From: Cladorhizidae sp. MBARI D1340-BT2 | Lineage: Eukaryota; Porifera; Demospongiae; Poecilosclerida; Cladorhizidae | Direction: 5' to 3' | DNA: 64,000 bases | Assembly (NCBI GenBank): GCA_028752905.1 | Contig: JAQNBH010000013.1 | Coordinates: 16,435,302-16,499,301 of the forward strand | Part shown: positions 53,807 to 64,000 of the stretch, piece by piece | Layout of the letters: each line of letters starts with the position of its first letter | Position numbering within the stretch: position 1 is the stretch's first letter | The notes under the pieces: model-generated | What the model was told of the DNA's origin: nothing | The model's input: only the letters and a program-made list of their open reading frames with translations | The model's database searches: none | Translations under genes and position numbers: made by a program

Positions 53807-55814
53807 ATGAGGTTTATCAGTGTGTTCCTTGTCGTCTTAACACTGCAACGGGTGAGCAACAGTGCTGATTCCTGTCATTCGTCCTTACAAGATTGTGGGA
53901 GAGAGAAAAGTGTCTCTGTTGCAGATTTCCAAAAATTATTTGTCAAGTATAAACAAGAGTGTGAAGAAAAAGAGGATTTCCAGATACAATTTGTGGAAAA
54001 AGCGAGCAGGATATATCAGCGTAGGTCTAATATCAAAGCATGATTATATTGGGTGTCTTCCATTTCTAATTGTGAATTGTTGGAATTTCAGTTGTTCTTT
54101 TCTCACCATTACCTCACCTAACTAAGTTACCTACTTGCCCCATTTCATCATGATATGCATTGTTATATGGTACACCATATTTTGCACATTAATGGATGTG
54201 GATGGGTGCGCTAGTGTCCATATTCCAGCATCACTTGGCCAACCCATAAAGAGGTTGTTATATAGACAATGTCTATTGTAGCAAACATTACAACTTCTCC
54301 CTTGATTCAACCTCTACTGTCGTTAGGAGAACTAAAGAAAAGACCTGCTACATTCCAATCGCCTTTATCACCACATAGTAGCAATTTCTTTTCCCATCCA
54401 AATATGTACAGGATATTGTACGACTAAATGTTGGCCTTCAAACAACACAAAATAGATTTATGTGTGAATCAATGCAACCTGTTTTGAAATACTCATGTGT
54501 AAATCATAAAATATTTTTTCTATAAATCTACAAGTTTATGTTTCTTTTGTGTGTATGCATGTGTGTGTGTGTTAATAAATTCATTGAAGCAGTGGAAATT
54601 GGTGTTAATGCAAGCTTTGAAGGCCTACTCTTACTGATGTGTGGTACTGATGAAGCCTACTTCCGATCTTCCAGCGACGTGCATGCTGTATCCACCTGCA
54701 GCTACAAGAATGTAAGTATAGTGAGTAAGGCTCTGTGTGCTAGCTGAAGCACTGGAGTCACACAAACCTAACTTCTAAACACTCCACAGCTACAGTGTAC
54801 ACTAAACCTTCCAATCTTAGCCCTAAACACATACTCCCTGAGTAGACATAATTCTAGTCCTAGCCCCAGTTGAAGTAACCCTTGAATTGTCCTACACCTT
54901 CTGTTAACATGGTGGCCCGCAGTTGAACTAGCCTGCGTGTGGTGTGTAGACGCTTCATTCACCAACAAGATAAAGATGTATGCCACATGTAATGTATAGG
55001 ATTAGAACGATTATCATAATTAACACACTTACACTTGACATTCTCAATAACTCCCTGTCTTCGAATAGGACAGGAGCTTGTCAACTCATTAAAATGGAAT
55101 GTACATGTGCTCTCTGCTTGATGGTGTGCAGTATATAAACACTCCTCAAAGAATACATATGACCTTCTCAATAATCAACATGAAATTTACTGTCTCTTGA
55201 TGTTTCTACTAGATGCTGAAGCCTTCTCACCAGGAATAATTACTTAACCAATAAAGATGCAAGGTGTTATGAAGGTTAAAGTGCAAGCATTATTAGAGAT
55301 TATTATCGCCCAATTAAATTCAATAATGAGTAGTAGTTGTAATCAACTTACCTGCATATGAAACCTGTCATTTTGCTGTGGCATTATACATAACTTTAAT
55401 CATTGTTTGTGATGAAATTAGCATAGCAATCAATATATAGGTTGCTATGGTTATAGCACTTCTAAGCTTACCCCTTGAGAGAAACCAAATAGCCATAAAA
55501 CAAAAACCACCTTGCTAATTAAGCCTGATGACCACACTGCATCAACCTGCTGCTATTTTAAATTTCTTGAATTGCTTGAAGCCTGATTTTGGATTGCCAG
55601 TAGCAGGAAGTAAATGGAATGTCCATAAGTGGTTGAGACAGCCAGGATATAACCCCAACACTCCCATACAGCCCTCTAAATGTTAGCTACAAACTGTATT
55701 TCAACCATGTGTATCCTGAACATCAATGTCTCTTTTATACTGTATTATGAGTTTATAGTTGACCTCTTCTATTTTCAGCTACCCCCAGATGGTAGAAGTC
55801 CTTCTGTTGCTTAG
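53807..55814 (+). CDS. Small secreted protein, three-exon gene model (123 aa)
   Basis: Exon 1 (53807-54020) starts MRFISVFLVVLTLQRVSNSA, a clean signal peptide with likely cleavage before DSCHSS, followed by a Lys/Glu-rich Cys-containing segment. Its donor GTAGGT is phase 1. Exon 2 (54590-54711), after an ATTGAAG acceptor, fits that phase and reads VEIGVNASFEGLLLLMCGTD, then VSTCSYKN, with a strong GTAAGT donor in phase 0. Exon 3 (55779-55814), after a CTATTTTCAG acceptor, reads LPPDGRSPSVA and then TAG. All three phases agree without forcing, and two of the four splice signals are strong. I recognise no domain. Five cysteines remain in the mature part (two in exon 1's DSCHSSLQDCG, one more in exon 1, two in exon 2). 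Alternative: exon 1 alone ends at a stop 25 bases past the donor. Confidence 0.55.
55140..55255. repeat. Partial Penelope pLTR-like repeat
   Basis: CTCAATAATCAACATGAAAT, then GATGTTTCTACTAGATGCTG and AAGCCTTCTCACCAGGAATA, parallels 56490-56565 and 63415-63475. It lies inside intron 2 of the secreted-protein model. Confidence 0.6.
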
Positions 55815-56460
55815 AAACCCTAAAAACCCAATGTTCCATTCAGGAAAAGGTCGTTTCTCTGATCTTGCTGGAGGTTGTGAAATTATTTATTAGCCATGTC
55901 CACTGGTTATAAATGTAACTGAAACTCTGGTGGAGTGCCCCTTCCTCAGTAGCAACAGCTCTGATAACAAATCAAGTCATTACTAACTTCCATTCTTTTT
56001 TTCTTTCTTTGAAGGACATAAGCGATGTATAATGGAAAAGTATATATATTCGATTAGAATGGACCCTCATTTAAACTGTATCTTGAATTAAATAGTTTGC
56101 CCCCCTCGATTAAACCATGTATTCCCACCTATAATTGTATTGCTATGCACAGCTCATAAATGATCATGATTACAGTATTATGAAGATGGGCATGAATGTA
56201 CAGTGTAATTTTGCAAGTTAAATGACTCAGAAGATGGCATGCACTGCAAGTCTAAACTGTTAGCAGCCAGTGCAGCACCTACTATTACCACTAGTAGCAA
56301 GCAGCACTGGAAGCACCAAATTTTAACACACAATGCCATCACAATTAGTAGTAACTTGCAGTATGTGTTATCACCAGTTGTAGCAGCCAGTGCAGCATCT
56401 GCTATTACCAGTACCAATCAGCACAAGACCTGCTATCACTGGTGAACTGGCATATTTTGT
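55815..56460. other. No gene; short diverged tandem duplication
   Basis: GTAGCAGCCAGTGCAGCATC-type sequence occurs twice (56259-56290 and 56378-56410) about 118 bp apart with CTATTACCA following, suggesting an old tandem duplication. Nothing else is visible. Confidence 0.35.
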
Positions 56461-56830
56461 AATGAAGATTCATAGACTATTTTCAATAACTTTCTCATAA
56501 TCAACTTGAAATTTACTCTTTTGAAGTTTGGGCTAGATGCTGCTCTAGCCTTCGTCAGGAATAATGAGATCCTAGGAGACTCATGTGAGCATGTTATATA
56601 CTGGTAGCTAGCTATCCTCCATATGATTTGAAACAAACCCTGGCACACACATCCTTCACATGAACAGGCTGTGTTAAAAACAACAATAATAATAAAATAT
56701 GAATAATAAGAATCAATGAATGGATGATGATAAATAACAAATAAAATAAAATATTTAAAAAACAAGCAAACAAAAATAAACAACCAACCAAACAAACATA
56801 TATATAATATGCATAAATAAATGTGTTAGG
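56461..56830. repeat. Penelope pLTR-like repeat with hammerhead-like core, minus-strand sense
   Basis: Related to 12700-13310, 55140-55255 and 63390-63870, and inverted relative to 57600-57985. On the minus strand, CTGACGA (56552-56558) is followed by a perfect 6-bp stem GGCTAG/CTAGCC (56545-56550 and 56531-56536), then CAAAC. This is the order of a hammerhead ribozyme core (CUGANGA, stem II, GAAA) with the G of GAAA lost; other copies keep GAAAC. An A-rich tract follows to 56830. Confidence 0.6.
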
Positions 56831-57139
56831 GAATTAGAGGAGGCCACGGAATGGATAGACAATGATGGATAAGAAGATTATTGAAGGTTCACTCAAGATA
56901 CAACTTAGCTGGTCCTGTCTAGGCCTCAGGCAGGTGCCCTGAAATAGACTACCAACCAGAGACCCAGCTGGGACCTTATTTGCATACTTAAACAGTTGTG
57001 TAGGTATATGTAAGAGTGCATTCTAATCATCATGCTATAGCATTACGCCATAAAAAGGAAATTGTATCAGTTCGATGTTCGGTGGAAAAACTTCATGGTT
57101 TGGGTATCCCCAAGAAAATGAGTATTTAAATAATAAAAG

Positions 57140-57590
57140 AAATAAAAACATCACTGGGATCTGCAGGTACTTCAACATCAGAGTTGGTTTCAGATAAGGA
57201 AGAACTCCCTGAGTAGAGTGAAGGATAAACTACCAACTAGTATGCACTCATGCATTACATCCCTTGCAGTTGTGGGAAGTACAGGGGAGACCAACAAAAG
57301 ACTGAAGACCATAATGATCAGACACCAAGAGGCCTGTAAAAAGTGTGCTAAAGAGAAATCTGCAATTGCTGAACATGCATGGGACAATGGACATCCTATT
57401 CTGTGAGATTAAGCCACCATCTTAGATCAGGCCAGAAGACAGATGGACCTACTAGAGAAAGAGGTATCACACATCAAGCTAGCACAAGAGATTGAGTGCT
57501 TGAATCAAGATTGTGATGTGAATTTATCTGGCGGCTGGGTGGCCATTCTCAAGAGCCTGAACTTGAAAACACGACCAACCTAATTTTTCT
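57140..57590 (+). pseudogene. Penelope-like element, GIY-YIG endonuclease remnant
   Basis: It reads RVKDKLPTSMHSCIT, a frame change, then GETNKRLKTIMIRHQEACKK and EHAWDNGHPIL, a stop, then ATILDQARRQMDLLEKE. This is collinear with 37840-38090 of the other Penelope copy and includes a tail that copy lacks. No RT is present upstream. It lies between two inverted pLTR-like repeats, consistent with one Penelope insertion reduced to its ends. Confidence 0.82.
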
Positions 57591-57599
57591 ATATTCAGT

Positions 57600-57985
57600 T
57601 AGTTAGTTATTTATCATTTTTTGTTGTAGTAGTAGTATTGGGTTAATAATATATCATGTTTATTTAAAAAAATTTTATTAAATATTTATTTATTATTGTT
57701 TATATAATTTATATTATTATTTAAAAATATTGTGTTACTTACTTATTTATTTATTTATTTATTGTTTATATATGTATACTTATTTATGTATCTATTTAAT
57801 TTTTATTTATGTATTTATTTTTTATTTATATTATTATTGTGCTTTTTGCCACACCTGGTTTATGTGGATGCATAATTATGCCAAGGTGTGGTTTGCATTA
57901 TGTGGTGATAGCTATATAGCTACCAGTGTATAATGAGCACACATGAGTCTTAGCATCTCATTATTCCTGATGTGATGTTCGAGTT
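57600..57985. repeat. Penelope pLTR-like repeat, inverted copy
   Basis: Its reverse complement matches 56540-56800: TCAGGAATAATGAGATGCTA, ACTCATGTGTGCTC, ACTGGTAGCTATATAGCTAT, then the A-rich tract (here T-rich, 57600-57835). The plus strand carries CTGATG within ATTCCTGATGTGATG. The T-rich tract gives meaningless open frames. Confidence 0.7.
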
Positions 57986-58680
57986 TTAAACATTGCTAGA
58001 AGCCACCATCCCCAGAAATACCTCATCAGTTCACATTATTGGCTGCACATGCATCTTCTGCATTGGCAAAAATAGCTCATTAATTATATGCAACATGGCG
58101 ATATTATCAATGAACTACAGTACAGAAGCTTCTAGATCACATAATACACCAGCAGTTTGTTGGCAAGACAGACCTTCCCCCCCCCCCCCACCAACCCCCT
58201 CACCAACAACCACCACCACTGAAGACACTTTCTTTGTTGAGAAGTCAGTTTTGTTAGAATAGAAAAATTATTGTGAGTGGCAGAGGTTTGCCATTGCAGA
58301 TTACTGTTGTTACTATTGCATTTTTCACACTTTCTATTGTTATAATAAAAGAGATTTTCTACAGCCAGGTAATAGCACTAAAGCCTAACATAGTACAGGG
58401 TGCCAGACATGCATGACGAAGTGTAAGTTACATATCCAGATAGAATATATATGATTGGTGAGGTATGTGGCCAGGTTTTATTTAAGGAGCCAGGTGTTGC
58501 AATTGGAAAACATAGAAGAGGGTTTCTAAGGTGGGAGAGATTGGAAAGTTATCTGACACAAACACACACTTATAAATACACACACAGAGATACTCATTCA
58601 CACAAATGTATACATAATTTACATACCAATTGACAGTGTATTTCCAACACATCAACATTTTCATGCAACTGTAGTGCAAG
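57986..58680. other. No gene; poly-C/CCA-rich patch
   Basis: A run of 13 C and CACCAACAACCACC at 58176-58220 is low complexity. No coding feature is supported. Confidence 0.35.
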
Positions 58681-58689
58681 GTAGCTACA

Positions 58690-59486
58690 TGCTTGATACA
58701 ATACGGAGTGAATGAGTATCTCTGTGTGTGTATTTATATGTGTGTGTGTCTGTGTAAGTTTCTTTTGTAAGTATATTGTGAGCTTGTGTGAGTGCATATG
58801 TGTGTCTCTATGAGTATGTATATGTGTGGATGTGTTGATGAGTGTGGTATGTGTGTGTCTGTATGAGTGTGTATGTTCGTGGATGTGTTTCTGAGTATGG
58901 TATGCGTGTGACTGTATGTCTGTATGTGCATTGGTGTCTGTGGTGTGTGTTGTGTGTATGTATGAGTGTATGTGCATGGATGTGATTGTGAGTGTATCTA
59001 TGTATGAGAGTGTATGTGCATGGATGTGATTGTGAGTGTATCTATGTATGAGAGTGTATGTGCATGGATGTGATTGTGAGTGTATCTATGTATGAGAGTG
59101 TATGTGCATGGATGTGATTGTGAGTGTATCTATGTATGAGAGTGTATGTGCATGGATGTGATTGTGAGTGTATCTATGTATGAGAGTGTATGTGCATGGA
59201 TGTGATTGTGAGTGTATCTATGTGTGAGAGTGTATGTGCATGGATGTGATTGTGAGTGTATCTATGTATGAGAGTGTATGTGCATGGATGTGATTGTGAG
59301 TGTATCTATGTGTGAGAGTGTATGTGCATGGATGTGATTGTGAGTGTATCTATGTGTGAGAGTGTATGTGCATGGATGTGATTGTGAGTGTATCTATGTG
59401 TGAGAGTGTATGTGCATGGATGTGATTGTGAGTGGCTCTATGTATTAGAGTGTATGGGCAAGGATGTGATTGTGAGTGCGATATGT
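58690..59486. repeat. GT-rich minisatellite, 44-bp unit, left arm
   Basis: From about 58960 eleven copies of GTGTATGTGCATGGATGTGA, TTGTGAGTGTATCTATGTAT, GAGA step by exactly 44 bp (GCATGG at 58974, 59018 and 59062). Before that (58690-58960) lie looser TGTGTGTG and GAGTGTGTATGTGT units of 40-50 bp. The minus-strand frames rich in His and Thr are artefacts. Confidence 0.92.
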
Positions 59487-60119
59487 CAGAGGCAGATCCA
59501 GGGGAGGGGGGAACTTTGAGGGCTGAACCTCCCCCCCCCCCCCCCCCCCCCCCCCACACACACACAAAATACAACAGGCATTAGAACATGTAATCAACAC
59601 CTGATCAACACTTAGCACAAAATGAGAAAATGAGTAGTACAGTGTACATGTTAGGTAATAATAGGCCAGACCTTCTGCTTCTAACCTTCAAACTACTATG
59701 TCAGCTGCAACAGCAAGCATACAGTGTGGCTTTCTATCTGAGCAGGGTCAGTGAGTCTTGCACCAGTTGAGATCATGTCTAAAAGGGCCTCTATCTCAAG
59801 AGAACCTTCTGTAAGGCGAATGGCCAAGATCGCGAATATTTTTCTAGCAAGAATAAGGTATAGCTAAGTTTATTACCTATAAGACAGAGTGATGTAACAT
59901 GCCAAGATTTATTTATTGTTTACTTTAGTTCTGGAACCTCAGTACTACCTGGTGGCAGTTCCAGCATAGCCTCTCTGCTTCATACATACCATTCAGTCTG
60001 GAGTGGTGCTGATTCTTAATCAGAAGATGACCAGTCTAACTCTATCATAGCTTTTGCTAAAAGCAGTGCAGTTGTGTTTGTGAGGAGCTGCAAGGAAATG
60101 ATGGCACATGTAACAATTC

Positions 60120-60335
60120 TATTGTTGATGTGGAAGAGAGTGGTAGGAGGAAGCAGTGGTGTTTTGCTTCCATTGTTGATGTTAAACAGAGTGGTATAGG
60201 AAGAAGCAGTGGTGTTTTCCTTACATTGTTGATGTTAAAGAGAGTGGTATAGGAAGAAGCAGTGGTGTCTTTCTTCCGTTATTGATGTTAAAGAGAGTGG
60301 CATAGGAGGAAGCAGTGGTGTTTTGGTTTCAGTTT
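60120..60335. repeat. Four 51-53-bp tandem repeats inside the hAT
   Basis: TGTTGATGTTAAAGAGAGTG, GTATAGGAAGAAGCAGTGGT, GTTTT units start at about 60123, 60174, 60227 and 60280, near the 5' end of the transposase region. Confidence 0.8.
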
Positions 60336-61795
60336 CAAGTGAAATTCATCCTGATGTACATTCGGGAGACTTAAGGCCAGGTAGTACAACTAAAATCCTT
60401 GAGAACCCTCAGCAAAAAATGAGTTCTTCTCAAAAACCATTTTATTCCAACCAAAGGATTTCAATTCCCTACATGTACCTTCAAAGCTCAGAAATGGCAG
60501 TTTCAAAAGAGTTGCCTAACATATTCTCGGTCACAAGATGGTGGATTTTGCTTGTTTTGTTTACTATTTGGGCAATGTGAAGCATCTGTAAAAGTCTGGT
60601 CAATAGGCCTCTGACAAATTTTAAAATGCGATGGAGAAGTTAAATGATCATTTTCTTTCCAACGGTAGGAAGTCCCATCAGCTAGCTATGGAGAAAGCAA
60701 TGGCATTTACTGCTGTGAAGGAGAACAGAGTGGCTTCCACTGATCAACAAATTAGTTCAAGCTGAGCTGAAATTATTGCTGGAAATTACTTAAAGCTCCA
60801 CTCCATTGCTTCAACTATCATGTTGTGTGGGAGATAAGCATTTGCTTTTAGAGAACATCATGAAGATGGGTTTCAAAGTATCTGAAAGTTCAGTGAGATG
60901 AGACAACTTCCTAGTCTAGAGGACAGTTCAGCAACCGAGTAGAATCGAGATTCCCGATCTGATGCTCCATCACTCCAACTGGCTCTGTCTTTTATTTTGG
61001 CTTTGGAAGTGACACATAGCATTTTAGCTTATACTCGAGAGCTTAGTGTGAAGCTTCATGGGCCTTATGTGGATGCAGATATGCCTATCAATGGAAAGGG
61101 TGTTCTTCGTGGGTCAAGTTCAAATGTGAATTCATATCATAGTCGAGTCTACACAAGAGCTCTTAAAATGGCTGGAAGTGTTGGTGTGGGGGAGTCCTGA
61201 CCACGACTAGCAAAGCAACATCATCCAAATATCCAGATACAGAACTGCAGTTATTATTTCTGTCTAAATCTCACAATTCCCTTGGTGGACAACCTGATCA
61301 CTGAACTTGATACCAGGTTTGATGAAGCTTCATCTGGTATTGCTGAGTTCACGCTATTACTTCCTTCACAAACACTAGTGGAGAATCCACAGTGACACAC
61401 ACATTTGATTATCTTTTGGGGCTCTACGAAGATGATTTACCACTTCCATTAGCTTTTGATTTTGAGTTTGAAATAAAATTAGGGAAGTTAGACTCAGCTA
61501 GCCTCTGAGCTAGCTACCCACCCAAAAAGTCCTACAACATACAGACAAGGATTTTTTCCCTAACATTTACATACTTCTGCACATCATGGCCTTACTTCCT
61601 GTTACCAGCTGCGAATGTTAACAATCTATATATTAGCATGCTAAGATTGATTTAAAAAAACACTCGGTAGCACCATGGGGGCAAGAAAGACTGAATCGGT
61701 TAGCAACGCTCTACCATCATCAGGATATAGACTTTACTCCTGAAGAAGTTATCGAGGAATTTGCTCGATGTCATCCCCGATGCATGTTGCTGTAA
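60330..61795 (+). pseudogene. hAT transposase with deleted core
   Basis: The TTF-type zinc finger region reads KGFQFPTCTFKAQKWQF, then DGGFCLFCLLFGQCEAS, at about 60450-60600. Broken DUF4371 start sequence (GNYLKLHSIASTI-like in mixed frames) follows to 60900. The core catalytic part is absent. The C-terminal part reads LEVTHSILAYTRELSVKLHG, LTIPLVDNLITELDTRFDEA, LLPVTSCEC and DFTPEEVIEEFARCHPRCML, then a stop at about 61792. Stops are frequent. Confidence 0.8.
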
Positions 61796-61975
61796 GTCAA
61801 TAATTTTTGTACTTTACCTTCATAATATTTTGAGTCTAAATATAATACTTCTACTAAATCCTGTCAAGCGTTGGCATGTCTTATTTAGCAACCATTATGT
61901 GGTACATGTGGCGACTTTCCGGACAATGTGTTGCATATTAGCCCCACCGCTTTTTAAATACTGGATCTGCCCCTG

Positions 61976-62330
61976 TATGTGTATGTCTGTATGAGTGTGT
62001 ATGTGCATGGATGAGTGTGTGAGTGTGGTATCTGTATGTATGAGTGTCTACGTTGCATAGATGTTTTTGTGAGTGTGATATGGGTGTATATATATGAGTA
62101 TGTATTTGCATGGATATGTTTGTGAGTGTGATATGTGTTTATGTATGAGTGTATATGTCCATGGATGTGTTTGTGAGTGTAATATGTATATGTATGAGTG
62201 TGTATATGCATAGATGTGATTGTGAGTATGGTATGTGTTTGTCTGTAATAGTGTGTATGTGCATGGATGTGTGTGTGTCAGTGTGGTATGTGTTTGTCTG
62301 TATGAGTGTGTATGTGCACACTTAATAACT
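61976..62330. repeat. GT-rich minisatellite, right arm
   Basis: GTGTATGTGCATGGATGTGT, TTGTGAGTGTGGTATGTGTA, TGTATGA units of about 44-60 bp continue after the hAT to 62330. They are more diverged than the 44-bp core of the left arm. Confidence 0.88.
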
Positions 62331-63389
62331 GCAGTCAATGTCATGGGGTGGGGGCAGGAGTGCTAAACCTTTATCTAGAAAAACTTGTGTTTTCTACTTT
62401 GAAGCTCATTGGTAATGTACACTCTACTATATAAACTTGAAATATAACTCACAAGATAGATCTCTCTGTGTGCTCTCTAATAATGTTAAACGGCTTAACT
62501 GGAGGTCTCAAAACCTGAGTGTCTGAACTTATTGTGTGGCTCCCAGCTGGGATGAGAAGCAATCTATACAAGGAGTGTCTGATTTGTGCTGTGTGAGTAG
62601 TACATAGCCTGTAGTGGCCTTGTGAAAAGCAAATTCCTCAGCTGCAACCCATTGACATTTGCAGTGGTCATGCTTGACCACCTTCTCGCTTTTTAGTGCC
62701 TAATGAAAACACACCCAGTATAAAGTAGGCTTCCTCTTGCCACTGGTATTAATTTCGGCTGGCTGGCACTTTCCAATCAAGAGCACAACTGCAGCAAGTT
62801 GAGGCACTCAGATTTTGAGGTAGCTGCAGGTAACTTTGGCATGGTTATACCTATCAATGAGCTATATTTGAAGTTCACACAGAGAAGTGCATAGAATTTA
62901 TGGAGTTCCAAACTTGGAAGCACATGTTCTTAGTTTTTCAATTCTGTGGTTTGGTCTCCCCTCAAGTACATCGAGCTTTTACCTGTGAGCCACCTCTACT
63001 TAGGTCTTGCCCCAAAAAACAGAGGGTTGGGTGGTTAGGTAGGTTTATTTAGGGAGGGGGGGTGGAGGAGGGGCTGAGATGTTCCATCAACTGCTTTAAG
63101 TGATTCTCACATATGTAACTAGCTATGTAGTGACTTCCCAGTGATCCTAGCTAATTGCTGATATATATTATGTGACCCACTTTGCGAACACCGGACAAAA
63201 CAAATGCAGTGGTGTATAAACAGTGATTTATTTATTTATTGGTGGTAGAAATTATTATGCCTGTAGTTTATGTCCTGAAAGTTTGAATGTGTGGCACACA
63301 AGCTATGGCATGAAACAGTTCCACTCTGACAAGCCCCAATTTTTTTAATTTTTCCCGAAATAGCGCATTGTTATGGCATGGTCGAGATG
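62331..63389. other. No recognised gene
   Basis: Unique sequence. A G-rich GGGGTGGGGGC patch lies at 62345, and GGAGGGGGGGTGGAGGAGGGG at 63052-63072 is compatible with a G-quadruplex. A short TTTATTTATTTATT tract lies at 63226-63240. Confidence 0.3.
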
Positions 63390-63870
63390 AAACCATATAT
63401 GTACTACTAATTTTACAATAACCTTCTTGAAATTGTATTCTCTCGATGTTTCTACTAGATGGAATGGAATAATGAGACACTAAAACCCATGTGGAGCCTG
63501 CTATGTACTGGTAGCTAGCTATCCACCATGTGCTATATACTGACAAATGCATCCAGCACGTGAACCGGCACACGTGTCCGTGAACCGGATGTAAAATATA
63601 TACTAAATATAGATAGATAAATAAAACAAACAAACAAACAAATAAATAATAATATGATAATAATAATAATAAATAAAATAATAATTTAAAAAATCTATAA
63701 CCAATAATAAATGTATATATAAATAATCAACAAATAAATAAATAGATTGATATATTAATACATAAATCGACACAAAAAATTAATTAAAATAATAATAATA
63801 CATCTAAATAACAATAAAATAAAATTAAATAATAAATAAATTAATTAATTAAAAATTAAATGGAGTAAAG
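63390..63870. repeat. Penelope pLTR-like repeat with A-rich tract
   Basis: It shares GATGTTTCTACTAGATG, GGTAGCTAGCTATCCACCAT and CATCCAGCACGTGAAC with the copies at 12700, 55140 and 56461, followed by an AATAAATA tract (63600-63870). On the minus strand it keeps TAGTAGAAACATC, the GAAAC half of the hammerhead-like core, but the CTGANGA half is lost. Confidence 0.65.
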
Positions 63871-64000
63871 AAGCTTAGCCGTGTCAGTTAGCGAGTCGGG
63901 TCCTTAGTAGATACCTACCAATGACTTGACAGCAACGATTCTGATTTGGGCAGTCGATCCTCTTCTATCATGAGGAAAGCCTTGGGCTCTGTTTTTTGTA
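63871..64000. other. Window end, no recognised feature
   Basis: No open frame or repeat relation can be supported in this last stretch. Confidence 0.3.

Larger units (their letters stand above)
59487..61975 (+). mobile_element. hAT DNA transposon (2.5 kb, internally deleted) in the GT minisatellite
   Basis: The TIRs CAGAGGCAGATCCAG and CTGGATCTGCCCCTG match 14 of 15 and belong to the same family as 6063-9160. An exact 5-bp duplication TATGT flanks them (59482-59486 and 61976-61980). G-rich and long C-rich tracts follow the left TIR. Minisatellite sequence resumes immediately on the right. The transposase lacks most of its core. Confidence 0.92.

Noticed and set aside
58594..58977. Minus-strand His/Thr-rich 127-codon frame
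   Set aside because: Translation of GT/CA-rich minisatellite.

Overview
The window is eukaryotic and almost certainly metazoan. It has spliced genes with GT/AG introns, a TRIM-NHL E3 ligase, immunoglobulin-like exons and an LDL-receptor YWTD fragment, set in dense transposon debris, AT-rich microsatellites and many tandem arrays. Short introns, an intronless TRIM-NHL gene and many hAT elements with DUF4371 transposases fit an early-branching animal such as a demosponge. That placement is an inference from style, not a demonstrated match. There are no operons, CRISPR arrays or plasmid/phage features.

Left part (1-16200). An intact TRIM2/3/71-like gene (773-2956) is followed by a 27-bp minisatellite. 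Its last exon segment and 3' flank, minisatellite included, recur as a broken copy at 15291-16200. Between the two lies a minus-strand BEL/Pao retrotransposon remnant whose integrase gene has been torn open by tandem amplification. The zinc-binding segment became a satellite of 48-49 bp monomers (5916-6062 and 9161-12345). A segment near the start of the catalytic core became four 53-bp repeats (5500-5705). A hAT element with 15-bp terminal inverted repeats and a 5-bp target duplication sits inside the satellite (6063-9160).

Middle part (16200-36500). It holds a 916-bp hAT-type MITE with an 8-bp target duplication, and an AT-rich satellite carrying a second autonomous-derived hAT and a solo LTR. 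On the minus strand is a broken secreted-protein gene. A hAT fragment is split by a nested, internally deleted Ty3/gypsy element. A second gypsy element lies on the minus strand, and its LTR end is reiterated as a 57-bp repeat.

Right part (36500-64000). It holds a Penelope-like RT/GIY-YIG remnant, two more hAT elements and two phase-1 Ig-like exons followed by decayed Ig sequence. It also has an LDLR class B fragment, a LINE with its 3' half inverted, and a three-exon gene for a small secreted protein. A second Penelope GIY-YIG remnant lies between inverted pLTR-like repeats, and a 44-bp minisatellite is interrupted by a fifth hAT.

Only the TRIM-NHL gene is intact as a full-length coding sequence. 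The small secreted gene is a plausible complete model. The other host-like genes are fragments, and all transposase, reverse transcriptase and integrase genes carry stops or frameshifts.
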